From positions 434,001-498,000 of the forward strand of contig NZ_SOFG01000011.1 in NCBI RefSeq assembly GCF_004402485.1: a stretch of DNA of 64,000 nucleotides, written 5' to 3'. Below are positions 28,240 to 35,961 of this stretch, in pieces. This DNA comes from Cryobacterium algoricola (GTDB lineage Bacteria; Actinomycetota; Actinomycetes; Actinomycetales; Microbacteriaceae). The notes under the pieces were generated by a model. It saw only the letters and a list, made by a program, of their open reading frames with translations, had not been told where the DNA came from and searched no databases. Each line of letters opens with the position of its first letter. Position 1 is the first letter of the stretch. A program made the position numbers and the translations under genes.

Positions 28240-29070
28240 ATGACCGATCCCGTCACCCCATCCGCCGGTTCGGGCCGTCCCGACGAGCCCGCAGAGTCGC
28301 CCGACACCGCCGGAACGTCAGATTCCACCGGGTCGCCCGACACCGCCGGCCTCCCCCTCAGCGCGACCGTCCCCTTCCCGACCTCGGAGTCCGATACAGA
28401 AGTGCTCCCGTTCGAGTCCGGCTCCGCCGGATCAGAACCAACGCCCTCAGCCGATTCAACCGGGACCGCCGTCCTGCCGGACGAGACCGCCACCCCCTCG
28501 GTCGAATCGACCGCGGACACCGCCGTCCTGCCGGCCGACGGCACGGCCGCATCGACCGCAGAGACCACCATCCTGCCGGCCGAGCCCTCGACCACCTCTG
28601 GCGTATCGGCCGCAGACACCGATGTCCTTCCGTTCGGGACGATGGACCGTTCGGGACTGGCTGAGACCGAAGTGCTCCCGGCCGAGCCGGTCATTCCGGA
28701 GTTCACCGCATTCGCCGCACCGCGGGAACCCGCTGTACCCCTGGTCCGGAGTGCCGCTGCGGCTGCGACCCCGGCGTCCGGCTCGACGCCGCCGCCCCCT
28801 GCGCCGACCGCACCGACCGCACCCGCTTACGCGGCTCCGAGCGCGAGTGCCCCGGAGCCGTGGCCTGCGGCGCCGGCTCGGCGGCGGCGTCCGCTCTTCG
28901 GCACGATCTTCTGGGGCACGGTGATGCTCGCCTTCTCGGGCTTCATCATCTATCGCACGCTCGTGCCCGGCGAGACCGACCCCGCGCTGTGGCTGCTCGG
29001 GGGCGTGATCCTGATGGGGCTCGTGCTCATCGTCGCGGGCATCGCCGCGGCGGCCCGGCGAGCGACCTGA
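28240..29070 (+). CDS. Thr/Pro-rich protein with two C-terminal membrane helices
   Basis: This 276-residue protein is not recognised as a family. About 215 residues are disordered and rich in Ser, Thr, Pro, Ala and acidic residues. A motif of the form Thr-x-(V/I)-L-P recurs six times (DTEVLPFE, GTAVLPDE, DTAVLPAD, ETTILPAE, DTDVLPFG, ETEVLPAE). Two membrane helices close the protein. It starts 9 bp after the PspC protein and is probably co-transcribed with it. The Thr repeats could be kinase or FHA-domain targets; this is inference. Confidence 0.75.
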   Translation: MTDPVTPSAGSGRPDEPAESPDTAGTSDSTGSPDTAGLPLSATVPFPTSESDTEVLPFESGSAGSEPTPSADSTGTAVLPDETATPSVESTADTAVLPADGTAASTAETTILPAEPSTTSGVSAADTDVLPFGTMDRSGLAETEVLPAEPVIPEFTAFAAPREPAVPLVRSAAAAATPASGSTPPPPAPTAPTAPAYAAPSASAPEPWPAAPARRRRPLFGTIFWGTVMLAFSGFIIYRTLVPGETDPALWLLGGVILMGLVLIVAGIAAAARRAT

Positions 29071-29325
29071 CCGGTCGCGGCCCCACGCGCGCTCGCGCTG
29101 CGATGAGCGAGCGCGGGAGTTGCGCCACAGCGCGGGTGGTCCACCACCCGCGCATCGGCGGAACACCCGCGTTCGGCACGATCGCCGCGCGGCAACTCCT
29201 CGAGCGCGGGAGTTGCGCCACAGCGCGGGTGTTCCTCACGGCAGCAGCCGAGCAACAGCCTGGGACAGCGAGCCCCGAGCCGCGAGGCCGCTGGTTGGGC
29301 GCCCCTCCCGGGCCCGCGCGCCAGT

Positions 29326-29365
29326 TCCGCCGCTACGCTGCCGGCATGCCTGGCGCGGAGCGGCG
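29326..29365. repeat. Palindromic REP-like element, copy 2
   Basis: TTCCGCCGCTACGCTGCCGG followed by CATGCCTGGCGCGGAGCGGC matches the core of copy 1 (16012-16051), with a more degraded left arm. The flanking GCGCGCC is also retained. Confidence 0.75.
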
Positions 29366-29463
29366 CATGTAGCGCGTGAGAGCAGCTGCAGGCAGCCGCG
29401 GAACCTGAACCCAGGCAACGGATGCCGAACGCCGCCCGCTGGAGCCGCCCGGGCATCCGCTGG

Positions 29464-29555
29464 CCGAACCGATTCGACGGAGTTTGTGGGATTTCGACAC
29501 TCAGGAAGCCGCGTAAACCGGTTCAGAATCGAAAAACTCCGTCGAACTGGTTGGG
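29464..29555. repeat. Miniature inverted-repeat element, copy B
   Basis: A 92-bp unit starts with CCGAACCGATTCGACGGAG and ends with CTCCGTCGAACTGGTTGGG. It has the same terminal repeats as copy A (24942-25032) but a different centre. It encodes no protein. Confidence 0.78.
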
Positions 29556-29598
29556 GGCACGTTACTCAGGGGCAGGCACGAAGCCGCGCAACCCGGAG

Positions 29599-30795
29599 CT
29601 ACAGGCCGAGGCCGACGAGCACGGGCTCCGGCTGCAGGATGACGCCGAACTCCGCCTGCACGCGCTGCTGCACGAACCGGGCGAGCTGGGCGATCTCCTC
29701 GCCGCTCGCACCCCCGGTGTTGGTCAGGGCGAGGGTGTGCTTGCTCGACACCGCGGCCCGGGAACCGGGCAACCGGAAGCCGCGCGAGATGCCGGCGTGC
29801 TCGATGAGCCACGCCGCGCTCAGTTTGACGAGCGGCACGACCAGGGTCGCGCCGGGCACGGGACCGATCCCGTAGTAGTCGTCGAGCGGGATCACCCGGT
29901 CGGGCAGCTCGGGGTCGTTCAGCGGCCAGCGCGGCGCCGACTCCGGCAGGGTCCGCGAGAAGCTGAGGGAGACGATCGGGTTAGTGAAGAACGACCCGGC
30001 GCTCGTCGCGTCGGTGTCGTCCGGGTCAAGCAGCATGCCCTTCGCGGCGCGCAGCCGCAGCACGGTCTCGCGCACATCGGCGAGCGGCACGCGGTCGCCG
30101 AGGTGCACGCCGAGGGCGTCCGCGAGCTGGGGGAAGGCGAGGGGACGGCTGAGCGCTCCTCCGAGAACGGATGCCTCGGCCGCGGTGTCCCACAGCTCCA
30201 GTTCGACCGCCACGACGAGACCGCGGAGCCCGTGCTTGAGCAGCGAGGTGCGGTACCCGAGCTCGAGTTCTGCGGCGGGGATGCGGCGCCGTTCGCCGCT
30301 CTCGTAGTCGAGGAAGTCGATCGCGACGAGGCTGTTGGCGAGTTCCTGGCCGTATGCGCCGATGTTCTGCACCGGCGCGGCACCGGTCGAGCCGGGAATT
30401 CCGGAGAGGGCTTCGATGCCGGACCAGCCCTGCGCGACGGTGTGAGCGACGAGGGCATCCCAGGGTTCGCCGGCCTGCACGCGCAGGATCACGCGGTCGG
30501 CGGAGTGCTCGACCGATACGCCGCGGGTCAGCACCCGCACAACGGTGCCGTCGAACTCGGTGTCCGCCGCGACGGTGTTCGAGCCGCCGCCGAGCAGCAA
30601 CCACTCCTCGCCGGACGCCCAGACGTCCTGGACGGTCGCGACGAGCTCGTCCTCGGTTTCCGCAGCGAGCAGGAGCCGCGGGCGTCCGCCGGTGCGGATC
30701 GTGGTGAGTTCGGCGAACGTCGACGGCGCGGCATCCGTCGGCTCGGTGCCCGCGTCAGAGACCGGCACAGCAGAAGCAGAAGCAGCGTCAGTCAT
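29599..30795 (-). CDS. murB: UDP-N-acetylenolpyruvoylglucosamine reductase
   Basis: MurB reduces the enolpyruvyl group of UDP-GlcNAc to form UDP-MurNAc in cytosolic peptidoglycan precursor synthesis. The 398-residue protein shows the FAD-site blocks LLGGGSNTV and the GIPGSTGAAPVQNIGAYGQE stretch, the proton-donor serine in AGSFFTNPIV and the C-terminal glutamate in LQPEPVLVG. The first 25 residues are an Ala/Ser-rich extension. It follows two hotdog-fold dehydratase genes on the same strand. Confidence 0.96.
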   Translation of the reverse strand: MTDAASASAVPVSDAGTEPTDAAPSTFAELTTIRTGGRPRLLLAAETEDELVATVQDVWASGEEWLLLGGGSNTVAADTEFDGTVVRVLTRGVSVEHSADRVILRVQAGEPWDALVAHTVAQGWSGIEALSGIPGSTGAAPVQNIGAYGQELANSLVAIDFLDYESGERRRIPAAELELGYRTSLLKHGLRGLVVAVELELWDTAAEASVLGGALSRPLAFPQLADALGVHLGDRVPLADVRETVLRLRAAKGMLLDPDDTDATSAGSFFTNPIVSLSFSRTLPESAPRWPLNDPELPDRVIPLDDYYGIGPVPGATLVVPLVKLSAAWLIEHAGISRGFRLPGSRAAVSSKHTLALTNTGGASGEEIAQLARFVQQRVQAEFGVILQPEPVLVGLGL

Positions 30796-30801
30796 GGGCG
30801 C

Positions 30802-31242
30802 CTAGGCGAGCGAGACGCGTGCCTGCGCCTTGCCGAGGACGGTCTGGTCGTTCGAGGTGACCGTGAGGTCGATGCGCACGATGCCGGCATCCGCTTCGAT
30901 GCGGCCGACCTTCGCGACCACGGACACGACGGCGCCGAGCGCGGGATCGACGAGCACCGGGCGGGTGAAGCGCACCTGGTAGTCGACGACGCGGGCGGGG
31001 TCGCCTGCCCAGTCGACGACGGGCTGAACGGCGAGGCCCATCGTGAGCATGCCGTGGGCGAGCACGCCGGGCAGGCCGACCGAGACGGCGACGTCGTCGC
31101 GATAGTGGATGGCGTTGAAGTCACCGGATGCCCCGGCGTACCGCACGAGGGAATCGCGCGTCAGCGGGAACAGCCCGGTGGCGACGATCTGGCCGACGGT
31201 GAGCGAATCGAGTGCGGGCGTGGCCGCGGCTGCCTGGGTCAT
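30802..31242 (-). CDS. MaoC-family (R)-hydratase (HadB-like)
   Basis: This 146-residue hotdog protein has the hydratase-2 motif SGDFNAIHYRDDVA with catalytic Asp and His, followed by GLPGVLAHGML. It is the catalytic partner type of heterodimeric (R)-3-hydroxyacyl dehydratases. It overlaps the upstream partner gene by 4 bp and is followed by murB after 6 bp. The pair next to murB is a conserved actinobacterial arrangement. Whether it serves fatty-acid elongation or another acyl pathway is not shown. Confidence 0.87.
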   Translation of the reverse strand: MTQAAAATPALDSLTVGQIVATGLFPLTRDSLVRYAGASGDFNAIHYRDDVAVSVGLPGVLAHGMLTMGLAVQPVVDWAGDPARVVDYQVRFTRPVLVDPALGAVVSVVAKVGRIEADAGIVRIDLTVTSNDQTVLGKAQARVSLA

Positions 31243-31685
31243 TCGTCTCCCCTGACGACGAGGGTGGATGTCGCAGTGACGACGTGGGCGCCGGTCGCGT
31301 CGACGACGCGGGACTCCGCGGTGACCATCGAGTGGCCGCCGAGGCTCTTGACGCTCGCGACGGACAGGGTCGCGGTCAGTTCGTCGCCGGCGACGATCGG
31401 GCGGCTGAACGTGAAGCGCTGCTCGCCGTGCACCACCCGGCTGAAGTCGATGCCGCCGTCGGGCTCGGCGAGGAGCTGCGCGAGCGTGGCCTCCTGCACG
31501 ACGACCGCGAAGGTCGGAGGGGCGACGACGTCGGCGTATCCGGCCGCGCGGGCGGCATCCGGGTCGTGGTTGATCGGGTTGCGCGCGAAGACGGCGCGGG
31601 AGAACTCCCGCACCTTCTCCCGACCGACGAGATAGGGGGCGACGGGCGGGAAGACCCGGCCCTGCAGTTCGGGGTTGACAGACAC
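31239..31685 (-). CDS. FAS1-type dehydratase partner (HadA/HadC-like)
   Basis: This 148-residue MaoC N-terminal-like hotdog protein has the family opening YLVGREKVREFSRAVFARNP and the AAPPTFAVVVQE-like segment VVAPPTFAVVVQ. It lacks the full hydratase-2 Asp/His motif, as expected for the structural partner of a heterodimer. It begins with GTG 31685 and is coupled to the catalytic MaoC gene downstream. Confidence 0.86.
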   Translation of the reverse strand: MSVNPELQGRVFPPVAPYLVGREKVREFSRAVFARNPINHDPDAARAAGYADVVAPPTFAVVVQEATLAQLLAEPDGGIDFSRVVHGEQRFTFSRPIVAGDELTATLSVASVKSLGGHSMVTAESRVVDATGAHVVTATSTLVVRGDE

Positions 31686-31714
31686 ACGAGGAGTTTACCG
31701 GGCAGACTGGATCC

Positions 31715-32176
31715 GTGGAATTTGTTCGCGTACGTCTGACCGACGCCGAAGTCGTCCCCCTGCTGACCGACCTGCACCGCGAATACGTGCTGCGCTACGG
31801 CGGCGGCGACGACGTCCTCGAAGACAGTGCCGCGGACTTCGCGGCGCCGGGCGGCGGGTTCATCGTGCTGCGTGACGGCGACGAAACCATCGCGGGCGGC
31901 GGCATCCGTCGGTTCGACGACGACACCTGCGAGGCCAAACGCCTGTGGACGAGCCCCGCCCACCGCAGGCAGGGGCACGCCGTCGCAGTGCTCGGCGAGC
32001 TCGAGGCGCTCGGCCGGGAGCTCGGCTACTCCCGCTTGCTCCTCGAGACGGGCTACAGGCAGCCGGAGGCCCTCGCGATGTACCGCAGCCTCGGCTACAC
32101 CGAGATCGGCAACTACGGCGTCTACGCCCGCGCGACCGGCTTCGAGCGGATGCTGGGCGTCACCCCCGCGCGCTGA
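31715..32176 (+). CDS. GNAT-family N-acetyltransferase
   Basis: This 153-residue acetyl-CoA-dependent transferase has the GNAT core: GGGIRRFDDDTCEAKRLWTS, then the acetyl-CoA-binding PAHRRQGHAVAVLGELEALG and the C-terminal ALAMYRSLGYTEIGNYG. The substrate is unknown. It starts at GTG 31715 and diverges from the dehydratase operon. Confidence 0.86.
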   Translation: MEFVRVRLTDAEVVPLLTDLHREYVLRYGGGDDVLEDSAADFAAPGGGFIVLRDGDETIAGGGIRRFDDDTCEAKRLWTSPAHRRQGHAVAVLGELEALGRELGYSRLLLETGYRQPEALAMYRSLGYTEIGNYGVYARATGFERMLGVTPAR

Positions 32177-32284
32177 AACCACCGTTCCAAGGGCCAAAAG
32201 TACGCTCTCGCGAAACGGCGACGCGGACGGGACGCGCCCGGGCAGTGGCCCCATCACCTCCCGGGCAGTACCGTGGGGAGTGCT

Positions 32285-32911
32285 ATGCATAACAAATTAG
32301 AGCCACACCCCGACCTTCCCATCGACCTTCCGACGGCCGAGCGCATCCACGCGGCCGTCGAACACTACGGCGAGACCGCGGTGGTCGACAGTTCCGTGGC
32401 CCTGTTGCGCGCCAAGAACGCCGGCAAGGACTTCCTCCTCTACGCCGGCGGCCGCCACGCCCTGGGCATCCTCGAGGGTGCCCCCGCCCTGTACTGGCCC
32501 GAGCTGTGGGGCGCGCGTGCGCTGCTCTACGTCTGGGGCGAGTCTGCCGCGCCGTACATCGTCGTCGGGTTGACCAACCAGGCCTGGCGGGTGCGCGAGA
32601 TGTGCGCACGCGTCGTGCAGCTGCGCGACCTGCAGGTCGCCCCGAAGCTCGTACGCCTCACCACCGACGAGGTGCCGCGGGTGCGCGCCGCCGCCCTGCA
32701 CGCCCTCGCCGCCCAGGGCACCGAGGAGAACCTTCCCACGATCGTGCAGCGCCTGCGCGACCCCGACAAGGAGGTCCGCCGCGCCGCCCAGCAGGCCCGC
32801 GACGTACTGCAGGAACGCTGGCAGCTGTCCCGCGACCCGAGCCAGGGCGAGGAACAGACCCACGGCACGAAGCACAGCCACGGATCGAAGCACAGCCACC
32901 CCGAGCGCTGA
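32285..32911 (+). CDS. HEAT-repeat protein with His-rich tail
   Basis: This 208-residue cytosolic protein carries helical HEAT-like repeats in the C-terminal half (VPRVRAAALHALAAQGTEEN, then LPTIVQRLRDPDKEVRRAAQ), typical of protein-binding scaffolds. The tail reads THGTKHSHGSKHSHPER, with repeated histidines that could bind a metal. The ATG at 32285 follows GGGGAG. The function is not identified. Confidence 0.75.
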   Translation: MHNKLEPHPDLPIDLPTAERIHAAVEHYGETAVVDSSVALLRAKNAGKDFLLYAGGRHALGILEGAPALYWPELWGARALLYVWGESAAPYIVVGLTNQAWRVREMCARVVQLRDLQVAPKLVRLTTDEVPRVRAAALHALAAQGTEENLPTIVQRLRDPDKEVRRAAQQARDVLQERWQLSRDPSQGEEQTHGTKHSHGSKHSHPER

Positions 32912-32982
32912 CCTCCGCCCCGAGCGGGTAACATCGCGCTGGTGACGGATGCGGGGCACGCCCGCAGCAACTGGGGGGTCGG

Positions 32983-33750
32983 ATGTATCAGCGATTCATT
33001 GCCATGGGCGACAGCTTCACCGAGGGGGTCGGCGATGAACTCCCCGACGGGCGGCTGCGCGGCTGGGCCGACCTGGTCGCGCTCGGGCTCGCCGCGGCAT
33101 CCGCTGCCCCGGTCTCGTACGCGAACCTGGCCGTACGCGGCCGGCTCCTCGGCCCGATCGTCGCAGAACAGCTCGAACCCGCGCTCGTCCAGGCGCCCGA
33201 CCTGCTCTCCATCTGCGGCGGCGGCAACGACATGATGCGCCCACGCGTGGAGATCTCGCGCGTCGTCGGACTGATGGACGAGGTCGTCGAGGCCGGCCTC
33301 GCGCACGGCGCGCACATGCTCGTGCTGAGCGGCGGCAACCCCTCGAAGCAGCTCCCCCTGGGCGCGCTCATGCAGCGCCGCGGCGACCAGCTCGCCGAGG
33401 CCGCCCGCGCGGCCTTCACCCGGCCGGGCGTCACGCTCGTCGATAACTGGGCGGATGCCCGGCTCACCGATACCCGGTACTGGTCGGCGGACAAGCTGCA
33501 CCTGAACGCGAGCGGGCACACCCTGATCGCGTCCAACGTGCTCACGGCTCTCGGCATACTGGTTCCCGCGGAGTGGTCGGCGACGGATGCCTCGGGGGCG
33601 CCAGCGGCCCCTCCGGCCCAGCGGATGCGTACCGCGGCCTACTACCGCGGCTACGTGTTGCCGTGGATCGGCCGGCGCCTGACCGGGAAGTCCTCCGGCG
33701 ACGGCCGCGAACCCAAGATTCCGCTCCTCACGCCCGTCGACCCCGCCTGA
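32983..33750 (+). CDS. SGNH/GDSL-family hydrolase
   Basis: This 255-residue esterase/lipase-like protein has the catalytic serine block MGDSFTEGVGD, the block I-III residues in GGGNDMMRP and the C-terminal DKLHLNASGHTLIA with the catalytic Asp and His. No signal peptide is visible, so it appears cytosolic. A charged Arg-rich C-terminal end follows. The substrate is unknown. Confidence 0.9.
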   Translation: MYQRFIAMGDSFTEGVGDELPDGRLRGWADLVALGLAAASAAPVSYANLAVRGRLLGPIVAEQLEPALVQAPDLLSICGGGNDMMRPRVEISRVVGLMDEVVEAGLAHGAHMLVLSGGNPSKQLPLGALMQRRGDQLAEAARAAFTRPGVTLVDNWADARLTDTRYWSADKLHLNASGHTLIASNVLTALGILVPAEWSATDASGAPAAPPAQRMRTAAYYRGYVLPWIGRRLTGKSSGDGREPKIPLLTPVDPA

Positions 33751-33765
33751 GCCGCGCACACGCGC

Positions 33766-33822
33766 TGAGGTGTCGCATATCGAGGTTCGTATGCCCCGGG
33801 AACGTCGATCTGCGACACCTCA
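33766..33822. terminator. Convergent hairpin
   Basis: TGAGGTGTCGCATATCGA at 33766-33783 pairs with 33805-33822, with one mismatch. It lies between the convergent SGNH hydrolase and PfkB kinase genes and probably terminates both. Confidence 0.65.
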
Positions 33823-33840
33823 CGGCCGCTCGGCTGACTC

Positions 33841-34782
33841 TCAGGCCGCGGGTGGCACGCGGAGCAGCGCCCCCTCCGAACGGCAGGTCGCCGCGGCGAC
33901 GAGCATCGCGGTCGCGAGCAGCCGCTGCCAGCCATCGGCATCCGCCGGCACGCCTTCGGTGAGGAAGCTCCGCACGCTCGAGGCCAGGGTCGCGTCACCG
34001 CCGCCCATGGTGTCGACCACCGCGCCGGGCAGGGGCGCGATCGGCTCGCTCACGAGCAGGCCGTCATCGGTCTTGATCGAGGCGCCGGCGCGGCCGGCGG
34101 TCGCGAGCACATGGTGTGTCCCGCTCGCGACAAGGCGCTCGCGCAGCTCCTCGAGGGTGCTCCCGTAGAGCAGCTCCGCGTCTTCGTCGCCGACCTTGGT
34201 CAGCAGGCTGCGAGCCGCGGCGCGCTCGAAATTCTCCACGAAGCGGGCCTTGTCGTGCATCATCCCGGCCCGCGGATTCGGATCGATCACGAGACGGTGC
34301 TCGCCGTCGCCGACCGCGGCGAGGAAGTCGTCGGTCTGCGCGGTGTCATCGAACGGGAAGCAGCTCACGACGACGAGCGGCGCCGCGTCGAGGGCAGCGC
34401 GCTCGGCCGGGCCGAAGTCGATTCGGCGCTTCTGCGCGGCCTCGTTGAACGCGTACCGCGGCTCGCCGTCGGTGCGGTCGGAGGTCGCGCGCGAGCTTCC
34501 GAACGGTCCGCGCGTCGCGATCAGCTCCACGTCGTACGCGGCGAGGAACTCACGGAGCACGGCGCCGTCGGCGTCGTCGCCGACCATCGCGATCAGGGTC
34601 GACGGCACGCCGAGGACGGCGAGGCCGACGGCGACGTTGAGCGCCGCCCCTCCGGGAAACTCCTGCACGGAATCGGGTTCGCGCATCTCGTCGATGAGCG
34701 CGTCGCCCACGACGACGACGCGCGGGCGGGTCGCCCCGGCACCTGCAGTCTCGGTTCCTGGCACAGTCTGGTTTTCTGTCAT
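33841..34782 (-). CDS. PfkB-family carbohydrate kinase
   Basis: This 313-residue sugar kinase has the ribokinase N-terminal motif GGAALNVAVGLAVLG and the C-terminal active site DTMGGGDATLAS, where the usual GAGD is GGGD with the catalytic Asp kept. It overlaps the upstream LacI gene by 4 bp. Next to a sugar ABC operon it probably phosphorylates the imported sugar, and fructose is a fair guess. It lacks similarity to phosphofructokinase-specific ends. Confidence 0.86.
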   Translation of the reverse strand: MTENQTVPGTETAGAGATRPRVVVVGDALIDEMREPDSVQEFPGGAALNVAVGLAVLGVPSTLIAMVGDDADGAVLREFLAAYDVELIATRGPFGSSRATSDRTDGEPRYAFNEAAQKRRIDFGPAERAALDAAPLVVVSCFPFDDTAQTDDFLAAVGDGEHRLVIDPNPRAGMMHDKARFVENFERAAARSLLTKVGDEDAELLYGSTLEELRERLVASGTHHVLATAGRAGASIKTDDGLLVSEPIAPLPGAVVDTMGGGDATLASSVRSFLTEGVPADADGWQRLLATAMLVAAATCRSEGALLRVPPAA

Positions 34783-35849
34783 TTCGGTCTCATCTCCCCT
34801 GATCCGCGAGTGATCAGCTCGGTTGGTACAACATAGGTTCTCCCGGCGGAGCGGTCTCCGTCGAGTCTGGCAAAAATCCGTTCGGCGGCGAGCCGCCCGA
34901 TCTCGCTCGGGTTCTGCGCGACGACCGTGATGCCCGGCTCGAGCAGGTCGGCGAGGGGCACGTCATCGAAGCCGACGAGCGCAATCGTGCGGTGCAGGCC
35001 CAGCTCGCGCAGGCCACGCACCGCACCGATCGTGATGAGGTTCTGGCTGCTGAACACGGCGGTCGGCGGATGCTCCGACTCCAGAAGCGCGATCAGCGCA
35101 CGGTTCGCGGCATCCTCGTCGTGCAGCCCGGTGATGACCGGGATGTCCGCGGTCGCGACGCCGGCCCGCCCGAGCTCCTCGAGGAAACCGCGGCGTCGCT
35201 CCTGCGCCGTCTGGATATCGGTCCGGTCGCCGAGGAAGGCGATCCGCCGGTGCCCGGACGAGAGCAGATGCCGCGTCGCAGCGGCCGCACCCGCGGCGTT
35301 GTCGCTTACGACGACATCCGCTTCGACGCCGGCGGGCTCGCGGTCGACGAAGACGAGCGGTGTCCCGCGCCGCAGCTCGGGCAACAGGTACCCCTGGCTC
35401 TTCGACACGGTCGTGAGGATGAGGCCGTCGACCCGACGGCGCAGGAAGGCGGAGACGGCGACTTCTTCACGGTCGGGGTCGTCGTCGAGGCTCGACGCGA
35501 AGACCGCGACGCCGCGGGTGTTCGCGAGGTCCTCGATGGCGCGGTGCATCGCGCCGGAGAACGGGTTGCCGACGCTACCGACGAGCAGTCCCAGGGTGCT
35601 GCTGCGTCCGTCGGCCCTGCGCAGGTTGCGGGCGTGCAGGTCGGGATGGAAGTCCAGGCTGTCGGCGGCAGCACGCACGCGGGCCGTGGTGACGGCAGAG
35701 ACATTCGGCTCACCGTTGATCACCCGGGAGACGGTCTTGATACCCACCCCGGCGAGCGCGGCGACGTTCTTCATCGTCGGCCGGGCGCGCGGATCGGCGA
35801 CGGCAACAGGGGCAGCCGCCCCGCCTTCCGGTTCTGACATCGATGTCAC
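34779..35849 (-). CDS. LacI-family repressor
   Basis: This 356-residue regulator has the LacI HTH (TMKNVAALAGVGIKTVSRVI) near residue 28 and a periplasmic-binding-like effector domain. The GTG at 35849 is preferred over the ATG at 35840 because GGAG lies eight bases before it. A perfect palindrome, TGACATCGATGTCA, overlaps this start, which suggests autoregulation. It diverges from the sugar ABC operon and probably represses it until the sugar binds. Confidence 0.9.
   Translation of the reverse strand: MTSMSEPEGGAAAPVAVADPRARPTMKNVAALAGVGIKTVSRVINGEPNVSAVTTARVRAAADSLDFHPDLHARNLRRADGRSSTLGLLVGSVGNPFSGAMHRAIEDLANTRGVAVFASSLDDDPDREEVAVSAFLRRRVDGLILTTVSKSQGYLLPELRRGTPLVFVDREPAGVEADVVVSDNAAGAAAATRHLLSSGHRRIAFLGDRTDIQTAQERRRGFLEELGRAGVATADIPVITGLHDEDAANRALIALLESEHPPTAVFSSQNLITIGAVRGLRELGLHRTIALVGFDDVPLADLLEPGITVVAQNPSEIGRLAAERIFARLDGDRSAGRTYVVPTELITRGSGEMRPK
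35835..35848. promoter_or_regulatory. LacI operator candidate 1
   Basis: TGACATCGATGTCA is a perfect 14-bp palindrome with the central CG typical of LacI-family operators. It overlaps the first codons of the lacI-type gene. Confidence 0.65.
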
Positions 35850-35911
35850 AGTTTGGTCTCCGCCTCACGATTGCACTTGACCTTATTACATTCAGCACTG
35901 AGGATGATCAC

Positions 35912-35925
35912 TGACATCGTTGTCA
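35912..35925. promoter_or_regulatory. LacI operator candidate 2
   Basis: TGACATCGTTGTCA differs from operator 1 by one base. It lies 36 bp upstream of the binding-protein start, in the expected position to block the ABC operon promoter. Confidence 0.65.
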
Positions 35926-35961
35926 GGGAGCACCCTCCCCCCACCAAGAGGAGATTCAAAG

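Larger units (their letters stand above)
29071..29598. repeat. Gene-free 528-bp stretch of stacked repeats
   Basis: No gene is supported here. It holds an exact 30-bp direct repeat at 29109-29138 and 29202-29231 (spacing 93 bp) with inverted AGTTGC/GCAACT segments between, part of a family also seen at 49856-49929. It then holds REP-like copy 2 (about 29326-29365) and miniature element copy B (29464-29555). The strand-specific open frames in it lack similarity to anything recognisable. Confidence 0.8.

Noticed and set aside
29109..29231. CRISPR-like 30-bp direct repeat
   Set aside because: Just two copies 93 bp apart, with inverted internal segments; it belongs to an intergenic repeat family.
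29120..29875. Open frames across the repeat-rich gap and the murB end
   Set aside because: They consist of repeat elements and antisense murB sequence, with no ribosome site.
29422..31635. 737-residue frame opposite murB and the dehydratases
   Set aside because: The opposite strand encodes three well-recognised proteins; this frame has none of their features.
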